From Sodiomyces alkalinus F11 (lineage: Eukaryota; Ascomycota; Sordariomycetes; Glomerellales; Plectosphaerellaceae): a DNA stretch of 64,000 nucleotides. The position numbers were made by a program, and so were the translations under genes. The DNA lies in NCBI RefSeq assembly GCF_003711515.1, contig NW_021167079.1, positions 4,325,476 to 4,389,475 on the forward strand, given 5' to 3'. This document shows positions 45,096 to 55,826 of the stretch, piece by piece. The notes below the pieces were generated by a model that saw only the letters and a list, made by a program, of their open reading frames with translations, had not been told where the DNA came from and searched no databases. Positions within the stretch are counted from its first letter, which is position 1; every line of letters starts with the position of its first letter.

Positions 45096-47990
45096 TCAGT
45101 ACCCGTATGCCTCTGCCATGGCCGCCTCCTCCTCATAATCTATCTCAATGACCTCCCTTGTCTGTTTTGATGCTGCAGAGTTGGACCGACCGATGGGCTT
45201 CCGTTGGTCCTTGGGCTTGGCATAGACAAAGCTCGAAAGGGAGCCGGACGCCTTCTTCGACTCGGCCTCCTCGACGCTGTACAGCTTGTTATAAAAATGC
45301 ACAACCCTGGGGTGCGCCATGACCTTATGCTTCTCGAACCGCAGCACCTGGAGGCCTTCCTGGCTCGTCGCCCGACTCAGCGCCACGTACGCCTGGCCCT
45401 TCTCGAACACCTTGCCGAGGTCCACCTTCACCCTCTCGAGCGTCTGGCCCTGCGCCTTGTGGATCGAGAGCGCCCACGCCAGGATCAGCGGCACCTGGCT
45501 GCGACTGGCCTGGACTTCCCCGGTAGGGAGCTCGACCTTCCAGTCCTCAGGCACGCAGAGGATCGTCCTGTGCGACCCGTCCGTCGCCGCGAACTCCACC
45601 ACGGGATACTCGGCAGCGCCCCGCTTCGACTCCTCGTACTCCTTGGTCAGGCTCTGCATCCTGCTCCTGACCTTGGGGTCGAGTCCCCCGACGTCGTCCG
45701 AGCCGAAGTCGCCGTAATTCTGCATTTCGAAGACGGCCTCGCTACGGAACGCCTTCACCTTCCCCAGCGACCCGTTGACGAGCGTGTCGTCCATGTTCTT
45801 GACTAACATGACCTGGGCGCCCACTTTTAGCTCGAGGCTTTTGGGCGCCATCATGTTCTGCAGCAGCTTGTCTCGGACCGCTAGGTCGCCCGTGTCGTGG
45901 GAGTCATAGCGATACGACTTGCCGGGAAGGTTTCGCAGTCGACTTTGGTTCGACGCCTCCACCTCGGTCCTCGTCGGGAAGAGCTCCGTGGTGTCCAAGT
46001 CGAGGTCGGACTTGGGTATGGGTCGTGATAGCTTCTTAAAAGCCGCCACCGTCTCGTCACTGATACGCCCAAGACGCATTTCGTTAAGCATGTTGGCGAA
46101 CACTGGCATCCCGTGGTTAGCCGTCTGTCTTTCTCCAATCGCCGCCCTTCTTCTCTTCCTCGAGAGGGCAAGAGGAAATAAGAAGAAGTAAAAAAAGAAG
46201 GGGGCCGCGGGGGGGGGGGGGGGGGGGAAGAAAAAAACCTTACCAGGATCTTTTTGACGGAAGATTTGGGTCAGGCCAATTGTATGATCTATAGAAGTGT
46301 TCCACGTAGCCGCATCAAACGCAAACTTAGCCTCTCTCTTCCCCTCGGACGTGTCGGGAACAGGCGGTAATTGGAAAAAGTCGCCGGTGATGACGAGCTG
46401 TATCCCGCCCCATGGTCTCCCATTGTTCCTAATGGTCCTGCCAATCTGCGACAGCTTGTCAAACAGGTCACCGTCCACCATGGAGACCTCGTCAATGATC
46501 AAAACCTTGGTCTTGAGCCAGCGACCTTTCGCCTTGGCATTCCGACGAATCTTCTTCACCAGCGTCTGCACGTCCTCCTTGCCGAGGCCGATCCCGGAGA
46601 AGCTGTGAAGCGTGATGCCCCCAATGTTGCAGGCGGCCAATCCGGTCGAGGCCGTGACCGCCAACCTCTCCGGGTCCCTCGTGAATTTCTTCTTCAGCTC
46701 GGCGACGATGGACCTCATGAGAACCGACTTGCCCGTGCCGGCCGGGCCCGTGAAGAAGACGCTCTGGCCGTGCTTGACGACTAGGTCTTGGACGCGCTGC
46801 TGCTCCTCGCTCAGCTTGATGCCCTGCGTCGTTTTATGTTTCGTTGTGAACTCATTTGCCGAGATTTGCTGGATTTCCTCTACCGAGTACAAGTCATCCG
46901 CTGCCGACGGCTTTTTGGACTGGCTCTTGAGCTGCTTCTTCTGAGCCTTGACGGCGCTGGCTGTGGCGTTCCATGGAAGCCGGTCCTTCTTCTTGGGTGC
47001 TGGCGTCACTCCACCAGTCGCCCACATGAAGCCCTGAGCCTCATCCCACCGCTCTTCAGGGAGTTCTTCTGTGTTCCAGGGTAAAGTGCGTGTCTTCTTC
47101 GTCGGATGGGGACGGGGAGGTTTTAGTTCCTCCTCAGACGGACGCTTTTTCACACCGGTATCGGACAATGTTCGGGCTGTCGTGGAGCGGGATGTCGGGG
47201 GGAGCATGTGAGAAGCGGGTGATGATGTCCAGGGAATAGGTTGTGTTGATGGCAGGCCAGGAGGGTTCTTTGTCTCCTGGAGAGGAGCCGGATTGGCGGC
47301 AGCAGGGGGTTTGGGAAGCGGGGGTAGGGAGGTTGGCTGTTCCAAGTCGAGATCTAAATTATCGTCATCGCTAAAATCGTCTTCGTTGAAATAGACGGGG
47401 GCAGCCGAAGGGTCGGTATTTGAGGCCCTGGCCAGCAGATCGTCGGGTTCATCCTTGAAAGAGTCGAACTTGTTGTACAGTGAGGCGATGGATGCTGCAC
47501 CTTGGGACGTTCCCGAGGAGGCAGACCAATTGGCCGTCTTTCCTGGCTGTTGTCGGCCGGCGAAGCCGGTGATGCTTGAGGTCCTGGCATTGGTCATGAT
47601 TGTCGGGTTAGAGGTCCTTGCTGATGCAGACGCAGCGGCAGCAACAACGGAAGCAGAACCGGCCTTGGTTTGGCTCGATTTCTTGAACGAGTCGACAATG
47701 TTCCCGTTCTGCACGTTGCTGCCGGGGCTGCTGGAGGGGAAGAGGTGTTTCGCCAAGTCATTCCTAGGAGGCGGATTGGCCTCGTAGGCCTTGTTGGCCC
47801 TGCTCAGCATTGTGTCGGGTACGAAGGTCGACTGCGTTCGGATCGGGACATGGAGGTTGGGGCGGCAGTTGCGGGCACGGGCACGGGCAAGTGCAAGTGC
47901 AAGTGCAAGAAGACGAGGGCGGGAGGGTAGTAGTAGTACGCGCCGTACTGGTGAGGATAGGAGGGATAGGCTGGACGTGCCAGCCTTCAT
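45096..47990 (-). CDS. pif1: PIF1-family ATP-dependent DNA helicase
   Basis: A 5'-to-3' DNA helicase of the Pif1/Rrm3 family, which maintains mitochondrial DNA, telomeres and G-quadruplex sites. There are two exons, 47,990-46,244 and 46,102-45,096, with a 141-nt intron (donor GTAAGG, branch CTAAC, acceptor CCAG) that has no stop and keeps frame, so it can be mistaken for coding. The spliced protein has 917 residues. Walker A is Gly-Pro-Ala-Gly-Thr-Gly-Lys-Ser with Lys421; Walker B is Asp500-Glu-Val-Ser-Met; Gly-Asp-Phe-Phe-Gln-Leu-Pro-Pro follows; the late motif Ala-Tyr-Val-Ala-Leu-Ser-Arg-Ala is near 819-826. Residues 1-60 are Arg/Leu/Ala-rich without acids until the end, like a mitochondrial presequence, and Met61 offers a second start. 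Residues 62-390 look disordered. Confidence 0.95.
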   Translation of the reverse strand: MKAGTSSLSLLSSPVRRVLLLPSRPRLLALALALARARARNCRPNLHVPIRTQSTFVPDTMLSRANKAYEANPPPRNDLAKHLFPSSSPGSNVQNGNIVDSFKKSSQTKAGSASVVAAAASASARTSNPTIMTNARTSSITGFAGRQQPGKTANWSASSGTSQGAASIASLYNKFDSFKDEPDDLLARASNTDPSAAPVYFNEDDFSDDDNLDLDLEQPTSLPPLPKPPAAANPAPLQETKNPPGLPSTQPIPWTSSPASHMLPPTSRSTTARTLSDTGVKKRPSEEELKPPRPHPTKKTRTLPWNTEELPEERWDEAQGFMWATGGVTPAPKKKDRLPWNATASAVKAQKKQLKSQSKKPSAADDLYSVEEIQQISANEFTTKHKTTQGIKLSEEQQRVQDLVVKHGQSVFFTGPAGTGKSVLMRSIVAELKKKFTRDPERLAVTASTGLAACNIGGITLHSFSGIGLGKEDVQTLVKKIRRNAKAKGRWLKTKVLIIDEVSMVDGDLFDKLSQIGRTIRNNGRPWGGIQLVITGDFFQLPPVPDTSEGKREAKFAFDAATWNTSIDHTIGLTQIFRQKDPGKVFFFPPPPPPAAPFFFYFFLFPLALSRKRRRAAIGERQTANHGMPVFANMLNEMRLGRISDETVAAFKKLSRPIPKSDLDLDTTELFPTRTEVEASNQSRLRNLPGKSYRYDSHDTGDLAVRDKLLQNMMAPKSLELKVGAQVMLVKNMDDTLVNGSLGKVKAFRSEAVFEMQNYGDFGSDDVGGLDPKVRSRMQSLTKEYEESKRGAAEYPVVEFAATDGSHRTILCVPEDWKVELPTGEVQASRSQVPLILAWALSIHKAQGQTLERVKVDLGKVFEKGQAYVALSRATSQEGLQVLRFEKHKVMAHPRVVHFYNKLYSVEEAESKKASGSLSSFVYAKPKDQRKPIGRSNSAASKQTREVIEIDYEEEAAMAEAYGY
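46103..46243 (-). other. Intron of PIF1 gene with 19-nt homopolymer
   Basis: The spliced junction restores Lys-Asp-Pro-Val-Phe-Ala-Asn, as in other Pif1 proteins, whereas read-through gives a poly-Phe/Pro stretch. On the transcript the intron carries a run of 19 C (G at 46,209-46,227 on the plus strand) and a near-consensus branch point GGCTAAC close to the acceptor. Confidence 0.88.
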
Positions 47991-48646
47991 CCACGGCTGA
48001 CTGAAGGAGAAACGGTTATCGTGTCGGCGATTGTCGCAGGGTCGTCAAAAACTGGCATCAACATCAGAGAGAAGAAGTAGTAGGGGATACGAAGTACGGA
48101 TACGTACACTGTGGAAAATTGACGACGGTGAGAGGGGTGATGTCGCCCTACAGGCGTGTCAGAACGCGTCTTTCCCACACTCGAAATTGGCGTTGTCGTG
48201 TATCCGTAATATGGAGTCTGAGATACTTTATTCATTGTACTCCGTGCCAATTACCTAGGTACCTTGTGACTAGGAGTCCCCTGCTTAGTCACTAGTGTAT
48301 ACTGGAAAGTGACCTTAGTAATCGTTCATCTACATCGTACTCCGTGAGACTTTGATCTCTCGATCTTTCATCCTCTCCGCTCACATTGGGAAGAGTCTCT
48401 GTGGTTCGTCGTCCTTATTCTTCAACTGCTTTTGAAATACCTTTGGTTTTTTTTTTTTTTTTGAATCACTTTAACATGGGACAAATTGCCTCCATCGCCT
48501 TCAGTGGCTCATTCAACGACACTTGAAGACTCGGTCTATTTCATCAAAGCTCATACGCCAATGGCTGCGTGGAGAAAAGAGAAAGCCTGCTAACCTGCAA
48601 TGTGAATCAAGACAAACATGTAAGACTTGAATGAAACGAAAGACTC
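47991..48646. other. Intergenic: PIF1 upstream region and 3' flank of next gene
   Basis: No gene is seen. It holds a T run of about 17 near 48,450, an AGGTACCT palindrome at 48,257-48,264 and TACTCCGT near 48,237 and 48,335. Confidence 0.75.
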
Positions 48647-50542
48647 CTAGTACCGATACCCCGCTGGGATGCGATTGTTACTTCTTCTTCTCCGGCCGTA
48701 AGAACCCTCATACGTTACGCCCGGTGACCGCTCCCGAGGCCTCATGTACGCTCTCGCTGCCACGCGCCCCTCTTCCTCCATGGCGAGGATATCTTCCCCG
48801 TCCATCTGCCACCGCAAACGTTTCTGGTGCTCCGCCACCCGACGCCGCCGCAGCAACTCTCCTTCCCTCTCCCGCATCTCAACAGCCGCCATCTCCTCTG
48901 CGAGCCGTCGCCTCTCCGTCTCTTCGAACCTCAGCTCATCCTCCAGCCGCTGACGCTCCAGCATGTCCAGCTCTTGAGCGACCCGCCAACACCGCTCCGC
49001 TTCGCGCTCCATGTCGTCTCCCAACCGTAACCTCCCCAAGTGGTTATCGAGCTCGTCCTCCACGCGTCGGCGTTCCAGGCTCTCGGAGGTCACCAGGCGT
49101 GCTCCACCTGGCGGCGGCGATCTTTGGATGATCTTCGGGGGAAGTGCCGAGCGTGGCCGGTAGCCCGCTTCGTCGTGGACGATGCGAAGCCCGTTGAGCA
49201 TGCGTTTCGAGGCGGCCCTTGCGTCCGCCACGCCTGCCTGGTATGCTTGCTCGCGGATGCGTTCGATGAGGAGGGGTGTCGGACCTGACGCCGGTGAACC
49301 ATAGCGCGGAGCGGTGGTACTTTGCGGTGATGACACGCGTGACATGGTGTCTAGGGGGTGACGAGGCTCGCGTTTGACGTGGTGACGCGGTACTTCAATC
49401 TCGTACCGCTCCGGGCTGTTTCTGGGACGGATACGGCTCTGGCTGCGACTACGCGTTCGGACTCGGCTCTTGCGCCGACCGCGGGAAGGAGAAGTGCGAG
49501 GCGAGCTTCCAGTTTCGCTTGTTACGGAAGTCGCCGCTGTCCTCTCGGTGTCGTTCGTGGAGCTAGAGTCATCCGAGCATACCGAATCGGATTCATTGGA
49601 GCTTTTTGGCGAGCCTGGGGACTTGTCGTTGCGTCCCCTTTTGTCGACGATCTTCACTTCTCTTCGTGGGGGCTTCCCGGGACTCCTAGAGGTCTTGGAG
49701 TACGGTGGCTGGGGCGCTGGAATAGGTACATTCTGGATGGGAGTGTACGGTGAGGTTGGCGACATTCCTCCAGCGGAGACAGGTGGCGCCGGCCTGTGAA
49801 CAATAGGCTGGGGGACTACGATGTGCTGGGTTGGAGGCGGGGGTGGGGGCGGAGGCAGAGGCACCAAAGCTGCTTCGAACTCCAGTTGTCTCTGCCAGAA
49901 CATGGCAATGGCGTTCTCTTCGGGTCGGGGGACTCGGTTGAAGTACGCAATTAGGGAGGTTCTCTCGTACTTGTTCCGAGGTTTCTCGTGCTTTGCAATG
50001 ATGGCTCCTCGATGAGTGAAGATGATTTTATGCACGGTGCTGATGCTGTGGCTTCTCTTCTTGCTCTGGCTCTTGCTTTTGCTCTTGCTTCTGCTCTTGC
50101 TCTTGGAGCTGGATGTGTGGTCTGCCGAAGAGCCCTTGTCGAGCTTCTTGAGCTGCTGGTCGAACTGCGCCAGAATGTGATGGTACCGGGGATCGCGTTC
50201 CTGCGCGTTCAGCTGTTCCAGGGCTCTCTCAAGCTGGCGCTGCTGTGCCGGAATGAGGGCGGTCTTCTTGTCCCAGCTCGACTGGCTGTCTCTGTCAAGC
50301 TGGCGTACTTGGCGGGTCGCCTCCTGCTTGGATATGTCGCAAATCCTCGTTTTCACTACCTTCTCCCACGTCGGCTTGACGGGGTACCCCTCATCGTCAA
50401 CGGCGTTCTCGTCGTTGAGCTTCTCGAAGCGGTATATCACGTAGCCGGACAGGGCCTCGCGAGCATCAGCCTCGGTAAGGCGTTCTCCTCGGAGGTCGGA
50501 GATTTCGACGGCGGGCCTTGGAGGGAATTGGGTCGACGACAT
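48647..50542 (-). CDS. Conserved ascomycete coiled-coil protein of unknown function
   Basis: A single open frame of 631 residues from the ATG at 50,542. The frame stays open to 50,977 upstream, but Met at 50,542 begins the first globular-looking sequence and follows a low-complexity stretch, so I take it as the start. Residues 15-130 form a charged, probably helical region with Tyr-Val-Ile-Tyr-Arg-Phe-Glu and Trp-Glu-Lys-Val. Then come a Lys/Ser-alternating basic tract resembling RS-like sequence, a short segment with Ala-Tyr-Phe-Asn-Arg, a poly-Pro run of about eight, a long Ser/Arg-rich disordered part, and finally a Glu/Arg-rich coiled coil. The family is unknown to me; basic Ser-rich tracts hint at nuclear or RNA-associated work, which is only inference. 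Confidence 0.82.
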   Translation of the reverse strand: MSSTQFPPRPAVEISDLRGERLTEADAREALSGYVIYRFEKLNDENAVDDEGYPVKPTWEKVVKTRICDISKQEATRQVRQLDRDSQSSWDKKTALIPAQQRQLERALEQLNAQERDPRYHHILAQFDQQLKKLDKGSSADHTSSSKSKSRSKSKSKSQSKKRSHSISTVHKIIFTHRGAIIAKHEKPRNKYERTSLIAYFNRVPRPEENAIAMFWQRQLEFEAALVPLPPPPPPPPTQHIVVPQPIVHRPAPPVSAGGMSPTSPYTPIQNVPIPAPQPPYSKTSRSPGKPPRREVKIVDKRGRNDKSPGSPKSSNESDSVCSDDSSSTNDTERTAATSVTSETGSSPRTSPSRGRRKSRVRTRSRSQSRIRPRNSPERYEIEVPRHHVKREPRHPLDTMSRVSSPQSTTAPRYGSPASGPTPLLIERIREQAYQAGVADARAASKRMLNGLRIVHDEAGYRPRSALPPKIIQRSPPPGGARLVTSESLERRRVEDELDNHLGRLRLGDDMEREAERCWRVAQELDMLERQRLEDELRFEETERRRLAEEMAAVEMREREGELLRRRRVAEHQKRLRWQMDGEDILAMEEEGRVAARAYMRPRERSPGVTYEGSYGRRRRSNNRIPAGYRY

Positions 50543-52971
50543 TTTGCGTGATGGAGCGAAGCTCTCTGGAAGTGGGTGTGTGATTGGTACGTCTACAGAA
50601 TGTATGGCCATCTGCGGCAGCCCTAAGGCGAAATCCAGCAGAGCCCGTGATGGAGATGTGCTGAGACCGAACGTTGTGGTGTTATCAATACTCATGGAAC
50701 AAAGAGACGATGGAGGTGGGATGAAGGGGATGAAGACGCAGACAGGCAGCAGGAATATCAGGTTGTCTCGATGGATCGTCGAGATGAATGATTCCCCAAG
50801 CAGCCAGCTCAGAGCAGGGCGGGGGTGGGGGGATTTATGGGCTATATTTGACCAGGCCGGGCTGAACTTGGTGAGAGCCTCGTCGGCCGTTGCTTGTCGG
50901 GAAGCGATGGGGCACAGTCTTTCGCCCGGAGTGCTTGGTGTCACAGGTGAGTGTGCGAAGAGGTCGGGGGGTGACACTGCGATTCATGCGGCGCAAGGCA
51001 AACGCTCTAGAGCTGGATCGGAGAGTCCGACTTGGTCCTGGTATCCGGTCGATCAACCCTTGGCTAAGGGAATACTGAGTTTGTTTGGGGAAAGAGAGGG
51101 TAGGAGGCCCAGGCTAGCTATGTCAGGGGCGAGGGCGAGGAGTAGGTGAGGTGCTACGCGTAGGTAGGATGGGTAGCAGCAGCGTGTCTAAGGGGAGACG
51201 TCCTCGTGTGATAGATTCTAAATTTGGCAACACAAACCCGAGCATCACGGATCCGGCCCTGGTCCGTCTCGGGTCAGAGACTTCCACTTCACCGATCCCC
51301 CGGTACCAATTCTCCGCCCCATTTGCGTATCCTCCAGGAATCTGGGAGCTCGTCTTCGGCGTACAGGATGCACGTGTGGAGATGGATATAGGAGACAGCA
51401 GCACGGATCAGTGCCACAGCCAAGATATCTTTCAACTCCATGTTGGACTTGTCTCGTTTGCATGGAAGAATCATGAACAGGCGGGGATGTAAATATCACC
51501 GGCCTGCAAACCCTGATTCAACGCCATTGCGAGAGAGTTTGCTATGCGTTTCGCCCGGGGGACGACACGGATGGCGAGATTCTATTCTTGTTCTTCGCCG
51601 AGGACTCAGGGTGAGCAATGACTATGATCCAGGGCATAACAGAGTGATACTAGATGGTACTAGATGGTGGTGGTGGTGGTGGTGGGTGATGGATCGCCCT
51701 GCGCCGGTAGCACACGGAGGTGCGAGATGAGCTGACCGGCCGTTTCTCCGTCCGTGATTTTAAGTCGGTCGGATTGGCCGAAAAGTCCTATCATCTCGAG
51801 GATAGAAGTGGGTTTTCTTTCTTCTTTTTACCTTGGCCTCTAAAAAAAACAAGAATATAATAACACCATGAATAAACCAACTACCTGTTCCATAGCTATG
51901 AATAGATGCCAACCCATGAAAGCCTCAAGATCAAGATTCCTATCCAGTTTACCAACATACAGGAGACGCTCTCTCTGCCCATACACTCCCTGGTAGCCAT
52001 TCTCCACAACGTTGCTGTCTCCTGTTACTATTTCCTCTCAGTTCCCCGGAGGGATGGATGTCTGGTCCTAGTCGACTCGGACGACACAATGCACGACCAT
52101 ATTAACAAACAAGCTCTCCATTTTCCCACTCTCGTCAGAGATGATGGGCTTTGCCGAGATCCTCGGAAATTACACATCCCAGTAGATAACGTGGGCAACT
52201 TTGTCCGTTGTCTAACCGATCAAGGCCCAGGGTTTCCCGTGCTTCGTCCAGGAGAGAAAACAAGAATACAGTTGGTCAATCGATATGCCGGCTTACATGT
52301 CACTCTCTCCGACTACTACATCAATGTTTGTAGTGTGAAGCGTGAAAGATGTGTCGGATCCGAGCAAACATAAGAGGAGAGAGCTCGAACAACCCCCCCA
52401 AACCCTTCCTCATCGTCTATTCTGCTCCGCCTAGAACGATCTCTTGTGCTTCCCACGAAGCCCAGGTGGGACCTCGGTTCGCCGTCAGGAGAAACCAGCC
52501 CATTTCAACTCGATTTGGGAATACAGACACCTCGTCTGACTGAGCTGGGCAAAGCCAGGCAAACCGTTCAGTGATGACCGAGTTGCCCGGATCCGCACAA
52601 CAGAAGCATTTTGGAAAGTCGGTGAAACTTCTCGGATGAGCATGGAAATACCGCGACAATGGGGGAAGAACCCCCTCAGCTGTAACCAAAGTCGGTGGCC
52701 ATTCCTGCGTCCAAGAGCATCAGGCATAGATCATCTCAGGTAGTTGGTGTTGGGAGTAAAGGTTCACCCCGTTCCGGTGCGGCGACCCTAGGCACTACCA
52801 CCATACGCCAGAGCCCTCTCGTCGGTTGTGTCAAGCGTCAGGCCTTTGCTTCAAAGGAAGACGTTGGCTGATCACCTTGGAACAAAATAAAACGTTGGAA
52901 CATCGGCTCCATTGGCTCAGGCGGGTATAAGTAAACATGATTTTCGTCTTCTGGCATAACAACGTCCCCCG
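50543..52971. other. Long intergenic region (2.4 kb)
   Basis: It contains the upstream leader of the preceding gene (in-frame to 50,977) and the 3' flank of the calponin-type gene. A (TGG)n microsatellite sits at about 51,664-51,687, after a tandem TACTAGATGG. Open stretches such as 51,906-52,373 show no domain and no coding bias, so I do not call a gene. A non-coding RNA cannot be excluded. Confidence 0.6.
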
Positions 52972-55096
52972 TCACCTAGGTCCAGGCAATGGCCGGGGTC
53001 CCACAATCTGCCGCCTCCCGGCCCCGATCCCCTGATTCCCCTTATTCTGGCCATCCCCCCCAGTGTATCCGGACCACTGACCGACGTCCCACCTGCCGCC
53101 GATACCGCCGCCAATGCCATCCACGCCATCATTGGAGCGTGCCGCCTTGGCCGTCTCCTTCTGGGCCTCTTCCCATTCCCGCTGCCGTTGCCGCTCCATC
53201 TCCATCTCGCGCTCTAGGAGCGACTTGGATGCCCAACTCCCAGCCTCGGTCTTCTCCTGGCTCTGGACGCGGCGGCGATCTTCCGCGTCCCGCTCGGCTG
53301 TGGCGTCCAGCTCCCGGGAATACGACTGCCTGGCCGCCTTCTCCCGCTGCGGAGCGGGATTGTCCGCAAGATACCTTTCTGTGCGGCTCTGGGGAGCGGC
53401 AGCTGCAGCTGCAGTTGTTGAGGCCATATAGGCGGTCGGGTCCGGAAGCGGCCTTGCGCCACCCGTGTTATGGCTTGTGACCTTCTGCGGCGGCGATGGG
53501 ACGGCTGCTGCCGCCGGGTCGGGGAGAGGCCGAGGCGATGTGACAGGCTGAGGAGGGGATGGAACGGCCTCAGCCGCTGTCTCCCCTCGGTGCTGATTCC
53601 ATTTCGTGCGAAGGATCTCCCGCTCGTCGCGCGACCAAGAGTCATGCCGGCTTGGCGGACGAGCAGCCGCCGCCGGCCGACTCCTGGATCGAGGTCGGAC
53701 CATCACCACCCTGCTATCATCGCCGCCCTCCTCTTGGCTGGTGCCCCCTCCTTGCCTCCTAGCGCGCTCCTGGCGTTCTCGTTCGTACTGCCTCTCGCGC
53801 TCTCGTGCTAGTTCGAGTTCCCTCTCCAACTCGGCGATGCGGTCAGCTCCCGTTTTCTGTGCCTTCAGCCCTTGCTCCGCCTGGTATTGGCTGAGGAACT
53901 GCCCTCGCAGACGGGCATCGCTATGGGTCCGTGCGCGGCTTCTCTCCTCTGCCAGACGTGCCAGACGTGCCTCGACCTCTTCTTCCTCTTTGCGACGTTT
54001 CTCTTCCGTTAACCTCCATTGTCGTTCCTCCTCTTCCCACCTCTTCTTCTCCTCCTCAGCTCTCCGCCGCTCTTCCTCTCGGACCCGGCGAGTCTCTTCT
54101 TCCCATCTCCGCTCCTCTTCGAGCCGAGCTCGTTCTTCTTCGGCTTCCACCTCGGCTTTCCGCCGCCGCTCCGCCTCTAGCGCCTGCTGTCGCTGTCGCT
54201 CCTCCTCGGCCTCGCGTTCCCGCCTCTTGCGTTCTTTCTCGGCCGCGCTCGGGACAGACGGCCCGACGCCGGTGATTTGCCTCCGTCCACCAAACGAGAT
54301 GCCGAGGTTGCCTTGGCTGGCGCCGCCCATGTAGCCGTACTGGGCGATGTTCCATGCAGGCGCCGTGACCCCTTCTTGCGCCTTCTTGCTCCAGCTGCTA
54401 ACTGGGGACGCACTTTTCGTGGGGCTCCACTTCCCGGAGGGCGAGTCTCCTGTTTGATGACCGGCCAGCACGGAACGCTGGGAGCCGAGCACAGACGACG
54501 TATTGCTGGCTGTGGATAAACCGCGGTCGCGACCGGGCGTCGGTGTATGTACGCTTCCGGGACCCGTACTCTGGGGGCTCAGAACGTTGCTGCGCCTCGG
54601 CCCAATAGGGGAGGGGAACCTCGCGGGATTGACGGCATGAGCGGCACGGCTAAACGCCCCTATGCATTGCAAGACCTGCGTTGGGTCCTTTTGTTCGTAC
54701 AAGTCGACGGTTAGGAAAACATCGTGTTCTTGGAGGTTCAGCGGTGGTAGTTTGCAGGCCCGTAGGAAGTGGGAGATATTCTCCATTTGGACAAACGGCA
54801 TGGCCGACTGTTTGAACTTGACGCCGGGAGGGGGGACGGCCAGGTTAACGAGCCTGCGAAGAGATGTTAGCCAGATCATTCCCGTAAGAAGGGGAGAGAG
54901 AGGGGGGGGAATCCGTTCGTACGACATACTTGCAAAGAGCCACGCCGTCCTTGAGCCCCCCCAGAAGATCCCCCGATGGAAGGCTCTCTCCCAACACACC
55001 TTCGATCCATGACTTGACTTCGTTCGCTGCCGCAGGGGTGTACCTGTCCAAGCGCAATTTACGCAAGTCCTTGTCCAAGGACGATACTGACGCCAT
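52972..55096 (-). CDS. Calponin-homology (transgelin/Scp1-type) protein with long coiled coil
   Basis: An actin-binding protein. Exons are 55,096-54,930 and 54,853-52,972 around a 76-nt intron (donor GTATGT, branch CTAAC, acceptor CAG); the junction gives Ala-Leu-Cys-Lys-Leu-Val-Asn-Leu. The product has 682 residues. Residues about 8-135 are a single type-3 CH domain very like yeast Scp1 (Leu-Asp-Lys-Asp-Leu-Arg; Gly-Asp-Leu-Leu; Met-Pro-Phe-Val-Gln-Met-Glu; Asp-Leu-Tyr-Glu-Gln-Lys-Asp-Pro). A calponin-like repeat (Tyr-Met-Gly-Gly-Ala-Ser-Gln-Gly-Asn...Arg-Arg-Gln-Ile) is near residue 225-245 and a second one (Gly-Arg-Arg-Gln-Ile-Val-Gly) lies at the very C-terminus. Between them is a Glu/Arg-rich coiled coil of over 150 residues and a disordered Pro/Ser part. 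Yeast Scp1 is only about 200 residues, so the insertion is large. Divergent from the NDUFAF2 gene. Confidence 0.93.
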
Positions 55097-55826
55097 GACC
55101 TGCGGGGACCCCACTGTGTATCGCGGTGATACGTCGCACAGATATGCGCGGTATATCGAATGAGGGCACGTTGAAGGGCCGAAGACTAGAGGATGCACGT
55201 AGCAAGAGTCCGGAGACGGTTCGCGATCAGAAGGATCAAAACAGGTCGCCGAGCGAGAGTCGGTCGTCAGCAAATGAAGCGGGGAAAATTCCAGCTATCG
55301 GAGCGCACGGGTGAACGAGAGTCGAGAATGTTGCGGAATATTCGATTTTGTCGCGACGTATTCGGGAGATGACCAAGAGCATTGAAGCCTCCCGTCACTT
55401 GTTTCCGTCAAGCTAAAAGCTGCAATGTGGGATGCGACGGAGAGAGAACAGTCAGGCATGCTGCTGGTCCTAAGCCCCCAAATTAAAGATGTTCGCGGGA
55501 AATGCGGATACAGGTTCTACAAGGGACCAGTGACGTGGGCGGGGTGGCTGGTGGGGTACGTTATTTGCATTTGCTGACTTAAACGTGGCTGGTGTAATAA
55601 AGTATGTAATATACGTCAGTGTACGGAATTGTACTCCGTACACTGTACTGCAGGTATCTGTGGCGGTGCCACCCTTTTTCACGGGTCTGATTTCATCACC
55701 AACGCCCTCAAGAGCTCGGTGGTTTCCCTGGTTTCACTGCTTTCACTGGGTTCACACCGGATTGAGATGGGTCCTAACCTGACAACTTTCTGCCGTCGTA
55801 ATATCGAAATCGAAAACCCGGCGTAA
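55097..55826. other. Divergent promoter region, calponin-type gene / NDUFAF2
   Basis: 730 bp between two start codons pointing apart. It includes TACTCCGT near 55,633 in a TGTACTCCGTACA palindrome-like context. No gene is seen. Confidence 0.7.

Noticed and set aside
45204..47930. Several long open frames opposite or out of phase with PIF1
   Set aside because: They are mirror frames of a GC-rich gene without any domain; PIF1 motifs explain the region.
51906..52373. 155-codon plus-strand frame
   Set aside because: No recognisable domain, no splice partners and mixed composition; overlapping frames on both strands are equally open.
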